DNA of 5,795 nt, from positions 1-5,795 of the forward strand of contig JAITEW010000067.1 of NCBI GenBank assembly GCA_031281855.1, read 5' to 3'. The translations under genes and the position numbers were made by a program. The DNA comes from Treponema sp. Lineage in GTDB: Bacteria; Spirochaetota; Spirochaetia; Treponematales; Breznakiellaceae. Below the pieces are notes generated by a model. The model was not told the origin of the DNA, made no database searches, and saw only the letters and a program-made list of their open reading frames with translations. Of this stretch, positions 1 to 5,655 are shown piece after piece. Every line of letters starts with the position of its first letter. Positions within the stretch are counted from its first letter, which is position 1.

Positions 1-779
1 TCTTTTATATAGCAATCCTCTGTGGAATAGAGAAACACGCTCCGGTGTATCCCGCCGTACCACCACTGATCCTGGTCCTCCACATAGCTGGCGTCGGAAT
101 ACCGCACCACTTTGATGCAAACCAGGTTGTCCCCTTCTTTCAGATAAGGGCTGATGTCAAACTCCGAAGGGAGCCGGGTATCCTTCCCGGCTCCGGCGAA
201 GATCCCGTTGATATAAACCAGGGCGCAGCTTTCGGCGGAACCGACGTGGAGCACCACCCGGCGGCCCTTCCAGGCCGGGGGCAGGGTGAAGTTCCGGCGG
301 TAAAGGCCCGTAGGGTTCAGGTCCGGCGACTTAGGAGGCTGGGCCTGGAAAGGCATCTGCACATTGGTATAGTGGGGCTTGTCGTAACCCTGCCGGGTCC
401 AGGTGCCCGGCACCTTGATCTCCCCCCAGTTCCCGCCGGGTTGATTGTCCGCTTTGGCCCCGTTCTTAACAGGCCTAAAAGAAGCCTCCGCCCAGGCAGG
501 GACCTTAAAGCCCGAATACCCCGCGCAGGGAACCATCCCGCCGGATTCAACCTGGGGGTAATCATCGCCGGGGTTATCCAGCAGCTTGAAGGTCCATGTA
601 CCGTCCAGGCTGAGGAAGTACCCGTTTTTGGAAAAGTCCGGATATTCCGGCCCCGCGGCGGCATCGGCCAGGGCGGCTTCCGGGGACGCAAAGGGCAGCA
701 GCGGGCTGCGCATAGGCAGACGGTTTATTTCCTGAATTTCAGGGTTTTCCCAAATAGGGGGAATGCTGTAGGTATTCAT
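1..779 (-). CDS. lacZ: LacZ-type beta-galactosidase (glycoside hydrolase family 2), N-terminal part, cut by the window edge
   Basis: This gene hydrolyses terminal beta-galactosides such as lactose. Only its first 259 codons are present, because it reads off the left edge without a stop. The frame is open throughout. It follows E. coli LacZ closely: WENPEIQEINRLP (residues 10-22), the strand LDGTWTF (58-64), VPGTW and GYDKPHYTNV (123-140), NPTGLYRR (155-162), INGIFAG (190-196), TRLPSEFD (201-208), and SDASYVEDQDQWWYGGI (228-244). These cover the sugar-binding jelly-roll domain. The Asn in YTNV and an Asp in EDQD correspond to galactose and sodium contacts known in E. coli LacZ. The central and catalytic barrel domains, with both catalytic glutamates, lie outside the window. 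No signal peptide is seen, so it is probably cytoplasmic. About 30 extra residues sit between WTF and VPGTW compared with E. coli. The ATG start fits the family but has no Shine-Dalgarno; a promoter -10 lies six bases upstream. The gene is divergent from rny. A related GH2 glycosidase remains possible without the catalytic half. Confidence 0.9.
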   Translation of the reverse strand, partial: MNTYSIPPIWENPEIQEINRLPMRSPLLPFASPEAALADAAAGPEYPDFSKNGYFLSLDGTWTFKLLDNPGDDYPQVESGGMVPCAGYSGFKVPAWAEASFRPVKNGAKADNQPGGNWGEIKVPGTWTRQGYDKPHYTNVQMPFQAQPPKSPDLNPTGLYRRNFTLPPAWKGRRVVLHVGSAESCALVYINGIFAGAGKDTRLPSEFDISPYLKEGDNLVCIKVVRYSDASYVEDQDQWWYGGIHRSVFLYSTEDCYIK

Positions 780-785
780 AACCCC

Positions 786-814
786 AGCATAGGGGTGAAA
801 ATTTACTGCGTCAA
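786..814 (-). promoter_or_regulatory. Putative lacZ promoter, predicted to give a leaderless mRNA
   Basis: On the minus strand a -35 box TTGACG (809-814) and a -10 box TATGCT (786-791) are separated by exactly 17 bases, matching five and four of six consensus positions. Only six bases (GGGGTT on the minus strand) separate the -10 from the ATG at 779. Normal spacing would therefore put the transcription start on the A of the start codon. The -10 sits in the loop of a small inverted repeat, CCCC/GGGG (782-785 and 792-795), which could be an operator or could be chance. Confidence 0.55.
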
Positions 815-853
815 TAGGGCCGCTGCGGGCGCCGGTATACAGGCAACGCGGGC

Positions 854-873
854 GGCGGTTGACAGAAACCGCC
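854..873. repeat. Perfect 7-bp inverted repeat over the rny -35 box
   Basis: GGCGGTT (854-860) and AACCGCC (867-873) are exact inverted copies around six bases. The -35 box of the rny promoter (859-864) starts within the left arm and runs into the loop. A dyad covering a -35 box is a common repressor operator arrangement, and the site lies between two divergent genes, so it could act on either. It could also fold as RNA, but no gene on the plus strand upstream needs a terminator here. Its role is inferred from position only. Confidence 0.4.
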
Positions 874-887
874 CATTTTGGTATCTT
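859..887 (+). promoter_or_regulatory. Putative sigma-70-type promoter of rny
   Basis: A perfect -35 box TTGACA (859-864) is followed after 17 bases by TATCTT (882-887), which matches four of six -10 consensus positions. The start of transcription should be near 894, leaving a T-rich leader of about 34 bases that ends in the ribosome binding site AAGGGG (915-920), seven bases before the ATG. This is the strongest promoter-like site in the window and probably drives rny and the following PLP enzyme gene. Confidence 0.65.
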
Positions 888-927
888 ATTATGAGTTTTT
901 TGTATTTTAACGGTAAGGGGAATCATC

Positions 928-2457
928 ATGGAATGGATGTTTTGGATAATCCTCCCGCTTGCCGGGTTAACCTTGGGCTGGATCATAAGATGGCTGTATG
1001 CCAGATTTCAACTTACGGCATCGGAGCAGCGCGCCGAACGTATAAAACAGGATGCGATAAAGGAAGCTGAAGCTAAAAAGAAGGAAATTCTTCTTGAGGC
1101 AAAAGAACAAGTTATCCGCGAACGGAACCAGCAGGAGAGGGAGACCCGGGAACGAAGGGCTGAATTACAACGGTATGAACGCCGGGTAGTGCAGAAAGAA
1201 GAGAGTATCGATAAGAAAACCGCTCAGATTGAGCGGACAGAAGAGGTTCTGGCTGAAAAGGAAAAGTCCTTTAAGGAACGGGAAAACGCCCTCGACAAGG
1301 AAGAGGAGCGCTACCGCCAGGAATTGGAGCGGATATCCGGCCTCAGTGCCGAAGAGGCAAAAGCCCTCATTATCCAGAGTCTCGAAAACGAGGCTAAGCA
1401 CGACGCCCAGGCTCTGATCAACAAGATCGAGCAGGAAGCCAACCTCGCGGGGGAAAAGAAGGCCCGTGATATCCTGGTGGCCACTATCCAGCGGCTTGCG
1501 ACGGAAGTGACCGGGGAAGTTACGGTAGCCACCGTAACCCTTCCTAACGACGAGATGAAAGGCCGGATCATAGGCCGGGAAGGCCGGAATATCCGTACCC
1601 TGGAAACCCTTACAGGCGTGGACATTATCATCGACGACACCCCTGAGGCTGTGGTTATCTCTTGTTTCGACCCCGTACGCCGGGAAATCGCCAAGGTCAG
1701 CCTGGAACGGCTTATCACCGACGGCCGCATCCACCCCGCGAGAATCGAGGAAATCGTTACTAAGGTCACAAAAGACATCTCCCAGAAGATCTTTGAAGAA
1801 GGGGAAAAAGTCCTCTTCGACCTGGGAATCCACAATATCAAGCAGGAAGCCATCCGCGCCCTGGGACGCCTCTACTTCCGCACCAGCTACGGCCAGAACG
1901 TGCTCTACCATTCCAGGGAAGTAGCGGTTATCGCCGGTATGCTGGCCGCCGAGGTAGGCTGCAACCGGGAACTGGCCAAGCGGGCCGCGCTGCTCCACGA
2001 CATCGGCAAGGGGGTGGAATCGGACTCGGACCTGAACCACGCGGAAATCGGCATGGACATGGCCCGGAAGATAGGCGAAGATCCCAGGATCATCAACGCC
2101 ATCGGCAGCCACCACAACGACATAGAGCCTTCGTGCATCGAATCGGTGCTGGTCCAGATAGCCGACGCCATTTCCGCCGCACGCCCCGGGGCCCGGAGGG
2201 AGACGCTGGACAACTACATCAAGCGCCTTGAGAACCTGGAAAGCATCGCCGTAGGCTTTATCGGCGTGGACAAGGCATTCGCCATCCAGGCGGGCCGGGA
2301 ACTCCGCATCATTGTTAACAACGAAGCCGTCAGCGACGACCAGTCCAGGGACCTGGCAAAGGAGATCGCCAAAAAGATCGAAAACGACCTCCGCTACCCC
2401 GGCCGCATCAAGGTGACTATAATCAGGGAAACCAGGATTACGGAATACGCCCGGTAA
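928..2457 (+). CDS. rny: Ribonuclease Y (membrane-anchored endoribonuclease)
   Basis: RNase Y is the membrane-tethered endoribonuclease that starts mRNA decay in many bacteria lacking RNase E. The protein has 509 residues (520 in Bacillus subtilis) and the full family layout. One N-terminal transmembrane helix spans about residues 5-24. A long Glu/Lys/Arg-rich coiled coil covers about 31-137. A KH RNA-binding domain begins near 208 with GRIIGREGRNIR (212-223). The HD metal-dependent phosphohydrolase domain carries YHSREV (His328), LLHDIGKG (His357-Asp358), NHAE (His371), SHHND (His395-His396) and IADAISAARPGARRE (Asp413). All expected HD metal ligands appear intact. The ATG at 928 is supported by AAGGGG seven bases upstream and by the membrane helix beginning at once. 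No terminator is visible between it and the PLP enzyme gene 56 bases downstream, so the two are probably co-transcribed. A phosphoesterase gene of the YmdB type, its neighbour in Bacillus, is two genes downstream. Confidence 0.97.
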   Translation: MEWMFWIILPLAGLTLGWIIRWLYARFQLTASEQRAERIKQDAIKEAEAKKKEILLEAKEQVIRERNQQERETRERRAELQRYERRVVQKEESIDKKTAQIERTEEVLAEKEKSFKERENALDKEEERYRQELERISGLSAEEAKALIIQSLENEAKHDAQALINKIEQEANLAGEKKARDILVATIQRLATEVTGEVTVATVTLPNDEMKGRIIGREGRNIRTLETLTGVDIIIDDTPEAVVISCFDPVRREIAKVSLERLITDGRIHPARIEEIVTKVTKDISQKIFEEGEKVLFDLGIHNIKQEAIRALGRLYFRTSYGQNVLYHSREVAVIAGMLAAEVGCNRELAKRAALLHDIGKGVESDSDLNHAEIGMDMARKIGEDPRIINAIGSHHNDIEPSCIESVLVQIADAISAARPGARRETLDNYIKRLENLESIAVGFIGVDKAFAIQAGRELRIIVNNEAVSDDQSRDLAKEIAKKIENDLRYPGRIKVTIIRETRITEYAR

Positions 2458-2502
2458 AGCGCCCGGCCCCGCAGGGACGTTGACGCACGATGGCGAATGC
2501 AC

Positions 2503-2507
2503 AGGAG
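2503..2507 (+). promoter_or_regulatory. Ribosome binding site that sets the PLP enzyme start
   Basis: AGGAG lies six bases before the ATG at 2514. The in-frame upstream ATG at 2490 has only AGGGA about 13 bases away, which is too far for good initiation. The site therefore favours the shorter, 376-residue protein. It also shows that this gene uses ordinary Shine-Dalgarno initiation, unlike lacZ, ymdB and the GerMN gene. Confidence 0.75.
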
Positions 2508-2513
2508 TTTTCA

Positions 2514-3644
2514 ATGAGCAGCCCGGATTTGTCCTGTAACGACGCCAATATCCTTGCCCATCTCGGGGACGAGTATTCTGCCCATAATGACGCGGTAGTA
2601 CCTCCGGTTTATCTCAGTTCACTCTTTGTTGTTCCGAAAGAAGAGCTGGGCGCTTCCAAACCCGGGAAGTTCTCCTACAGCAGGGCGGGCAATCCTACAG
2701 TCGATATTTTTGAGCAGAAAGTGGCCGCCCTGGAAAGGGCCGAAGAGGCGGCCGCTTTTTCCTCCGGTATGGCTGCCATCACTTCTTCGATATTCGCGAA
2801 TATTAAGGCTGGGGAACACATAGTCGCTGTAGACACCGTTTACGGCGGAATGAGGCATTTGGTCCAGGAATACCTTAGCCGCTTTAACGTTGAGGTAAGC
2901 TATGTGCCCGGAGACAGGATAGAACAGTTTGAAGAAGCCATAAAGCCTAACACAAAAATAATCTATCTCGAAAGCCCTTCTTCGATTGTCTTTATGCTTC
3001 AGGATCTCCGGGCTGTAGCGGAACTCGCGAAGAAGAAAGGCATCATCACTATTATCGATAATTCCTGGGCTACGCCGCTTTTACAAAAGCCCATAACCAT
3101 GGGCATTGATATTTCGCTGCATTCGGCGTCCAAATACCTGGGCGGACACAGCGACATTGTCGCAGGCGTAGCTGCCGGCAGCGCGGCGATGATAGACAAG
3201 ATCCGGAACGTGAGATCCATATACGGCGGCACCCTGCAGCCTATGGAAGCGTGGCTGGCTATCAGGGGTCTCAGAACCTTAAAACTCAGAGTCAAAACCG
3301 AAGGGCAAACCGCTATGTTTATCGCTAAAAAACTTGAATCGCATCCCAGGGTGCGAAAGGTGAACTATCCCGGTTTGGCGAGCTACCCCCAGCGCAGCCT
3401 GGCCCTTTCCCAGATGAGCGGTTTCTCAAGCCCTCTCAGCTTCGAACTGGACTGCAGCGAAAGCGAGGGGATGGAATTTGTACGCCGCATTAAATGGTTC
3501 GCCTCCGGCCCAAGCTGGGGCGGCTTTGAATCGCTTATCTACTGGTTCGGCGGAGAGCGGCGCCTCGTCCGCATCCACACAGGCCTTGAAGACAAGGAAA
3601 CCCTCTGGAAAGATCTCAAAGACAGCCTGGATGAGATAAAATAG
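2514..3644 (+). CDS. Cystathionine beta-lyase-like PLP enzyme (Cys/Met metabolism family)
   Basis: This is a fold-type I, PLP-dependent trans-sulfuration enzyme, cytosolic and normally a tetramer. It most likely cleaves cystathionine to homocysteine, pyruvate and ammonia (MetC-like). Family motifs occur in order: YSRAGNPT (55-62; Tyr and Arg reach the neighbouring subunit's PLP phosphate), SSGMAA (83-88), VYGG (109-112, stacking Tyr110), IDNSWATP (181-188, Asp182 on the pyridine nitrogen), and HSASKYLGGHSD (203-214) with Lys207 as Schiff-base lysine. SWGGFESLI (334-342) and RIHTGLED (353-360, substrate-binding Arg353) resemble E. coli MetC more than cystathionine gamma-synthase. The Cys of methionine gamma-lyase (YGCTF) is absent. 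The usual ESPTNP is changed to ESPSSI (153-158). The 376 residues are slightly fewer than E. coli MetC. An in-frame ATG at 2490 would add eight residues but lacks a well-placed ribosome binding site. The gene follows rny with no clear promoter between. A cystathionine gamma-synthase or C-S lyase with another substrate cannot be excluded. Confidence 0.9.
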   Translation: MSSPDLSCNDANILAHLGDEYSAHNDAVVPPVYLSSLFVVPKEELGASKPGKFSYSRAGNPTVDIFEQKVAALERAEEAAAFSSGMAAITSSIFANIKAGEHIVAVDTVYGGMRHLVQEYLSRFNVEVSYVPGDRIEQFEEAIKPNTKIIYLESPSSIVFMLQDLRAVAELAKKKGIITIIDNSWATPLLQKPITMGIDISLHSASKYLGGHSDIVAGVAAGSAAMIDKIRNVRSIYGGTLQPMEAWLAIRGLRTLKLRVKTEGQTAMFIAKKLESHPRVRKVNYPGLASYPQRSLALSQMSGFSSPLSFELDCSESEGMEFVRRIKWFASGPSWGGFESLIYWFGGERRLVRIHTGLEDKETLWKDLKDSLDEIK

Positions 3645-3670
3645 CTCTGTTTTTTCGTGATAACCCGGGG

Positions 3671-3698
3671 TAGATAATCCCGGTATTACCGGTATACT
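3671..3698 (+). promoter_or_regulatory. Putative ymdB promoter with repeats, predicted leaderless
   Basis: TATACT (3693-3698) matches five of six -10 consensus positions and ends seven bases before the ATG at 3706. A weak -35 candidate, TAGATA (3671-3676), lies 16 bases upstream. No Shine-Dalgarno sequence precedes the ATG. Two direct copies of CCGGTAT (3680-3686 and 3689-3695) fill the spacer and enter the -10. The same stretch forms an inverted repeat, CCGGT/ACCGG (3680-3684 and 3688-3692). These could bind a regulator. Confidence 0.45.
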
Positions 3699-3705
3699 TA
3701 TCATT

Positions 3706-4515
3706 ATGGCTATTGTTCATATTATTATGATAGGCGATGTCATGGGCGAACCGGGGCTCCGGATCCTCGAGGAAAAACTTCCGGGTATAATCCGTGATAA
3801 TGCCGCCGATTTCGTGGTAGTCAATGGTGAAAATTCGGCGGCAGGGTTCGGGATAACCAGAGAAACGCTGGACCGTATTCTCACTGCCGGCGCGGACGTA
3901 GTGACCAGCGGCAACCATGTATGGGAAAAACGGGAATTCTGGCCCGTAATGGACAACGAAAACCGGGTCCTGCGCCCGGCGAACTACCCCCAGGGCAATC
4001 CCGGCAGGGGCTGGGAACGGTTCAGCAAAACTGCTCCGGACGGCAGTACGCAATCTTTTATCGTGATTAACCTCCAGGGACGGGAACTGATGCAGCCCCT
4101 GGACTGCCCCTTCAGGGCCTTTGACGCTATCGAAAGCAGCGCCGGAGATCCGTCGGCGGAAACCCGCCCTATCTATATCGTGGATTTCCACGCCGAATCA
4201 AGCCGTGAAAAAGAGGCTCTGGGTTTCTACCTGGACGGCCGGGTCAGCGTGGTTGCGGGAACCCATACCCATGTACAGACCGCGGATGAACGCATCCTTC
4301 CCAAAGGCGCCGCGTACATAACCGACCTGGGAATGACAGGGACAGCAGGCGGCATTATCGGTATGGACCCGAAAATATGCCTTGACCGGGCCAGAAACCA
4401 GGTGCTCTACCGTATGGAAGTAGCTGAAGGGACCGGGGAAACCGCGGTTCACGGCATCATCGCCGAAGTTGACAGCGAAACAAGAAAAGCCGTCTCGGTT
4501 AGGCGCCTTGACTGA
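3706..4515 (+). CDS. ymdB: YmdB/TIGR00282 family metallophosphoesterase
   Basis: The Bacillus subtilis member of this family, YmdB, is a dimetal phosphodiesterase acting on 2',3'-cyclic nucleotides and affecting biofilm and sporulation decisions; the role in this organism is unknown. The protein has 269 residues against 264 in Bacillus. Family motifs are present: MIGDVMGEPG (8-17, Asp11), NGENSAAGFGIT (40-51, Glu42 and Asn43), GNHVW (69-73, Asn70), VDFHAE (159-164, His162), GTHTHVQTADE (185-195, His187 and His189) and TDLGMTG (206-212). These reproduce the whole metal-ligand set of the family, so it should be active. It looks cytosolic, with no signal peptide or membrane helix. The ATG at 3706 fits the family N-terminus, since later Met codons would cut into the first strand. 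There is no Shine-Dalgarno sequence; a -10 box lies seven bases upstream. The gene is 61 bases after the PLP enzyme gene and on the same strand as rny, its neighbour in Bacillus. Confidence 0.95.
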   Translation: MAIVHIIMIGDVMGEPGLRILEEKLPGIIRDNAADFVVVNGENSAAGFGITRETLDRILTAGADVVTSGNHVWEKREFWPVMDNENRVLRPANYPQGNPGRGWERFSKTAPDGSTQSFIVINLQGRELMQPLDCPFRAFDAIESSAGDPSAETRPIYIVDFHAESSREKEALGFYLDGRVSVVAGTHTHVQTADERILPKGAAYITDLGMTGTAGGIIGMDPKICLDRARNQVLYRMEVAEGTGETAVHGIIAEVDSETRKAVSVRRLD

Positions 4516-4527
4516 AAGTTCTTAATA

Positions 4528-4542
4528 CAGCCCCAGGGGCTG
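4528..4542. terminator. Hairpin between convergent ymdB and GerMN genes, possible bidirectional terminator
   Basis: CAGCCC and GGGCTG form a perfect 6-bp stem around a three-base loop. The stem starts 13 bases after the ymdB stop and ends two bases from the GerMN stop on the other strand. The location suits a shared terminator. Neither side has a real U-run (the minus-strand flank is AU-rich: TATTAAGAAC), so intrinsic termination would be weak or need Rho. Confidence 0.45.
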
Positions 4543-4544
4543 AC

Positions 4545-5483
4545 TCAACGCATATCCCTGTTGACAGGGCTGCCAATCCAGATTACTTCTCCCAGATAAT
4601 CCACCCGCCTGCCTTCGATAAGAATCTGTACATCCTGTACATTGGGGAATTCCGTGGCAGTCCACACCACCTGCCGCAAGGCCCCGGCATAGCCTTCAAC
4701 CCCTGATGTTATAAACTGAAAGTCCTCGCTGAAGCTGATATACGCTGTACTGCCTCTTACTGTGAGGTTCAGAATTTTCGTCTCTCTGGGAATAAGGGAT
4801 ATAAGGCCCCGGGACTGTTCTTCGGCGTTGGGCCCGTTGACGAGCGCTTCGATGACATCCAGCAAAGGGGAGTCGGAAACCGGAAACTGCCTGGTAACCC
4901 TGGTTCTGAGTATAAGCCCGTCGGTATCAACCTGGATAAAGTAGAGGTTCCGTTCCCGGAAATCCGTCTGGGGCCGCTGTCCGGTTCCGGAAGCCGTCCC
5001 AGGCGGGGTCTGGGCCGGCGGCCCGGAAACTTCAGGCGCAGGAGCAGCAGGGGGCTGCGGCGCAGGGGGCGCAGGCCGGGATTCAGGAAGCGGACTCCGC
5101 ACGTCTCTGGGGACCGCCGGTTCGGTTTCAACAGCAGGCCCGGCAGGCGGCGCAGCGGCAGGCTCCGGTTGGACCTGCGGAGGTTCCGGCGACTCAGGTT
5201 CTTCAGCCTCCGGAGAATCGCCGCCTTGATCGGGAACAGGCAGCGGCAGCGGTTCAACAGTCGTATCCGTTACCTGACGGTTCAGCAGCCTGTCAACAAA
5301 CTGGGTATCCTTAAGGGTCTGCCGGATCTGATCCCGGTTAATTAAAAAGAGGATAAAAATAACAAGAAAAAAAACCACCCAAAAGATGAGAGCCCAAGGC
5401 TTGCGGCCTCCACTTTTTTTCGGTCCAGAGTATGTTGTTTTTTTATCCGGAGCCTTGGGAGCCGCCGCCTTCCGTAGTGCCAT
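4545..5483 (-). CDS. Membrane-anchored GerMN-domain protein with proline-rich linker
   Basis: The function is unknown. The protein has 312 residues when started at the ATG at 5483. A Lys/Arg-rich cytoplasmic tail (1-29) precedes one strongly hydrophobic helix (about 30-49, ALIFWVVFFLVIFILFL), which by the positive-inside rule places the rest outside the inner membrane. Next come a charged segment (50-77) and a linker very rich in Pro, Ala, Glu and Gln (about 78-172). The GerMN domain follows (about 179-305), with LYFIQVDTDG, PLLDVIEALVNGP (206-218), STAYISFSEDF (245-255) and VQILIEG (285-291). GerMN domains are found in GerM of spore formers and in many envelope proteins of non-spore-formers, often thought to act near peptidoglycan. 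A start at TTG 5519 would add 12 residues, but that TTG is the likely -35 box and has no ribosome binding site. The gene is convergent with ymdB and stands alone. Confidence 0.88.
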   Translation of the reverse strand: MALRKAAAPKAPDKKTTYSGPKKSGGRKPWALIFWVVFFLVIFILFLINRDQIRQTLKDTQFVDRLLNRQVTDTTVEPLPLPVPDQGGDSPEAEEPESPEPPQVQPEPAAAPPAGPAVETEPAVPRDVRSPLPESRPAPPAPQPPAAPAPEVSGPPAQTPPGTASGTGQRPQTDFRERNLYFIQVDTDGLILRTRVTRQFPVSDSPLLDVIEALVNGPNAEEQSRGLISLIPRETKILNLTVRGSTAYISFSEDFQFITSGVEGYAGALRQVVWTATEFPNVQDVQILIEGRRVDYLGEVIWIGSPVNRDMR

Positions 5484-5489
5484 CGCTGT

Positions 5490-5519
5490 ATAATACGGCG
5501 ATAACGGCGGGTAAATCAA
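5490..5519 (-). promoter_or_regulatory. Putative promoter of the GerMN gene, predicted leaderless
   Basis: On the minus strand TTGATT (5514-5519) and TATTAT (5490-5495) are separated by 18 bases. The -10 matches five of six consensus positions and the -35 four of six. Six bases (ACAGCG) separate the -10 from the ATG at 5483, so transcription should begin at or next to the start codon. No purine-rich ribosome binding site is present. Confidence 0.55.
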
Positions 5520-5541
5520 GCGTTCGTCTGCAGTTTTTGCC

Positions 5542-5655
5542 TTAGATATTCCATACCGGCGCGTACTGCACTTCGTCTATAAGCACCGGGAAACATCTTT
5601 TATAATAGGGGTTATGTTTCTTTCCGGATACATAGGGCCTCCGTGTATATTTACA
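5542..5655 (-). pseudogene. Remnant of an AAA+ ATPase (DUF4143-type), Walker B region
   Basis: A minus-strand frame open for 37 codons between two stops contains FPVLIDEVQYAP (5557-5592), followed by VWNI and a stop. The string LIDE(V/I)QYAP is the Walker B region of the AAA+ ATPases that carry a C-terminal DUF4143 domain. Those proteins are usually several hundred residues long and continue with a sequence like ELFPYIK. Here the match stops after QYAP. I see no Walker A motif, start codon or downstream domain in any nearby frame, so this is at most a short decayed piece. Upstream residues in the frame (RRPYVSGKKHNPYYKRC) show only vague likeness to the family. A chance match is possible because it rests on about ten residues. 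Confidence 0.45.
5601..5606 (+). promoter_or_regulatory. Perfect TATAAT box before a 17-codon ORF
   Basis: TATAAT is followed after seven bases by an ATG (5614) opening a 17-codon ORF, the same geometry as the leaderless-type starts in this window. No good -35 box is found 16-18 bases upstream. A TATTAT overlaps it on the other strand (5602-5607), five bases before a minus-strand ATG (5596). It may be an unused or degenerate promoter. Confidence 0.25.

Noticed and set aside
45..1070. 341-codon open frame on the plus strand
   Set aside because: It lies opposite lacZ, crosses the divergent promoters and runs into rny in another frame. The minus strand has clear LacZ motifs, so this is a shadow of a GC-rich gene.
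1561..1587. Three GGCCGG copies in rny
   Set aside because: They encode Gly-Arg pairs of the KH motif (GRIIGREGR), so the repeat is codon-driven.
1165..2514. 449-codon open frame on the minus strand opposite rny
   Set aside because: No recognisable domain. It is fully antisense to a well-supported RNase Y and is explained by C/G-ending codons in rny.
3645..3660. T-run after the PLP enzyme stop as an intrinsic terminator
   Set aside because: No stable GC-rich stem precedes the T-run; the best pairing is about three bases.
3616..4191. 191-codon open frame on the minus strand opposite ymdB
   Set aside because: It overlaps the ymdB promoter and metal-binding motifs, has no family signature and no ribosome binding site.
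4769..5257. 162-codon Arg/Leu/Pro-rich frame on the minus strand within the GerMN gene
   Set aside because: It is the shifted frame of the proline-rich linker; its composition follows from the repetitive codons.
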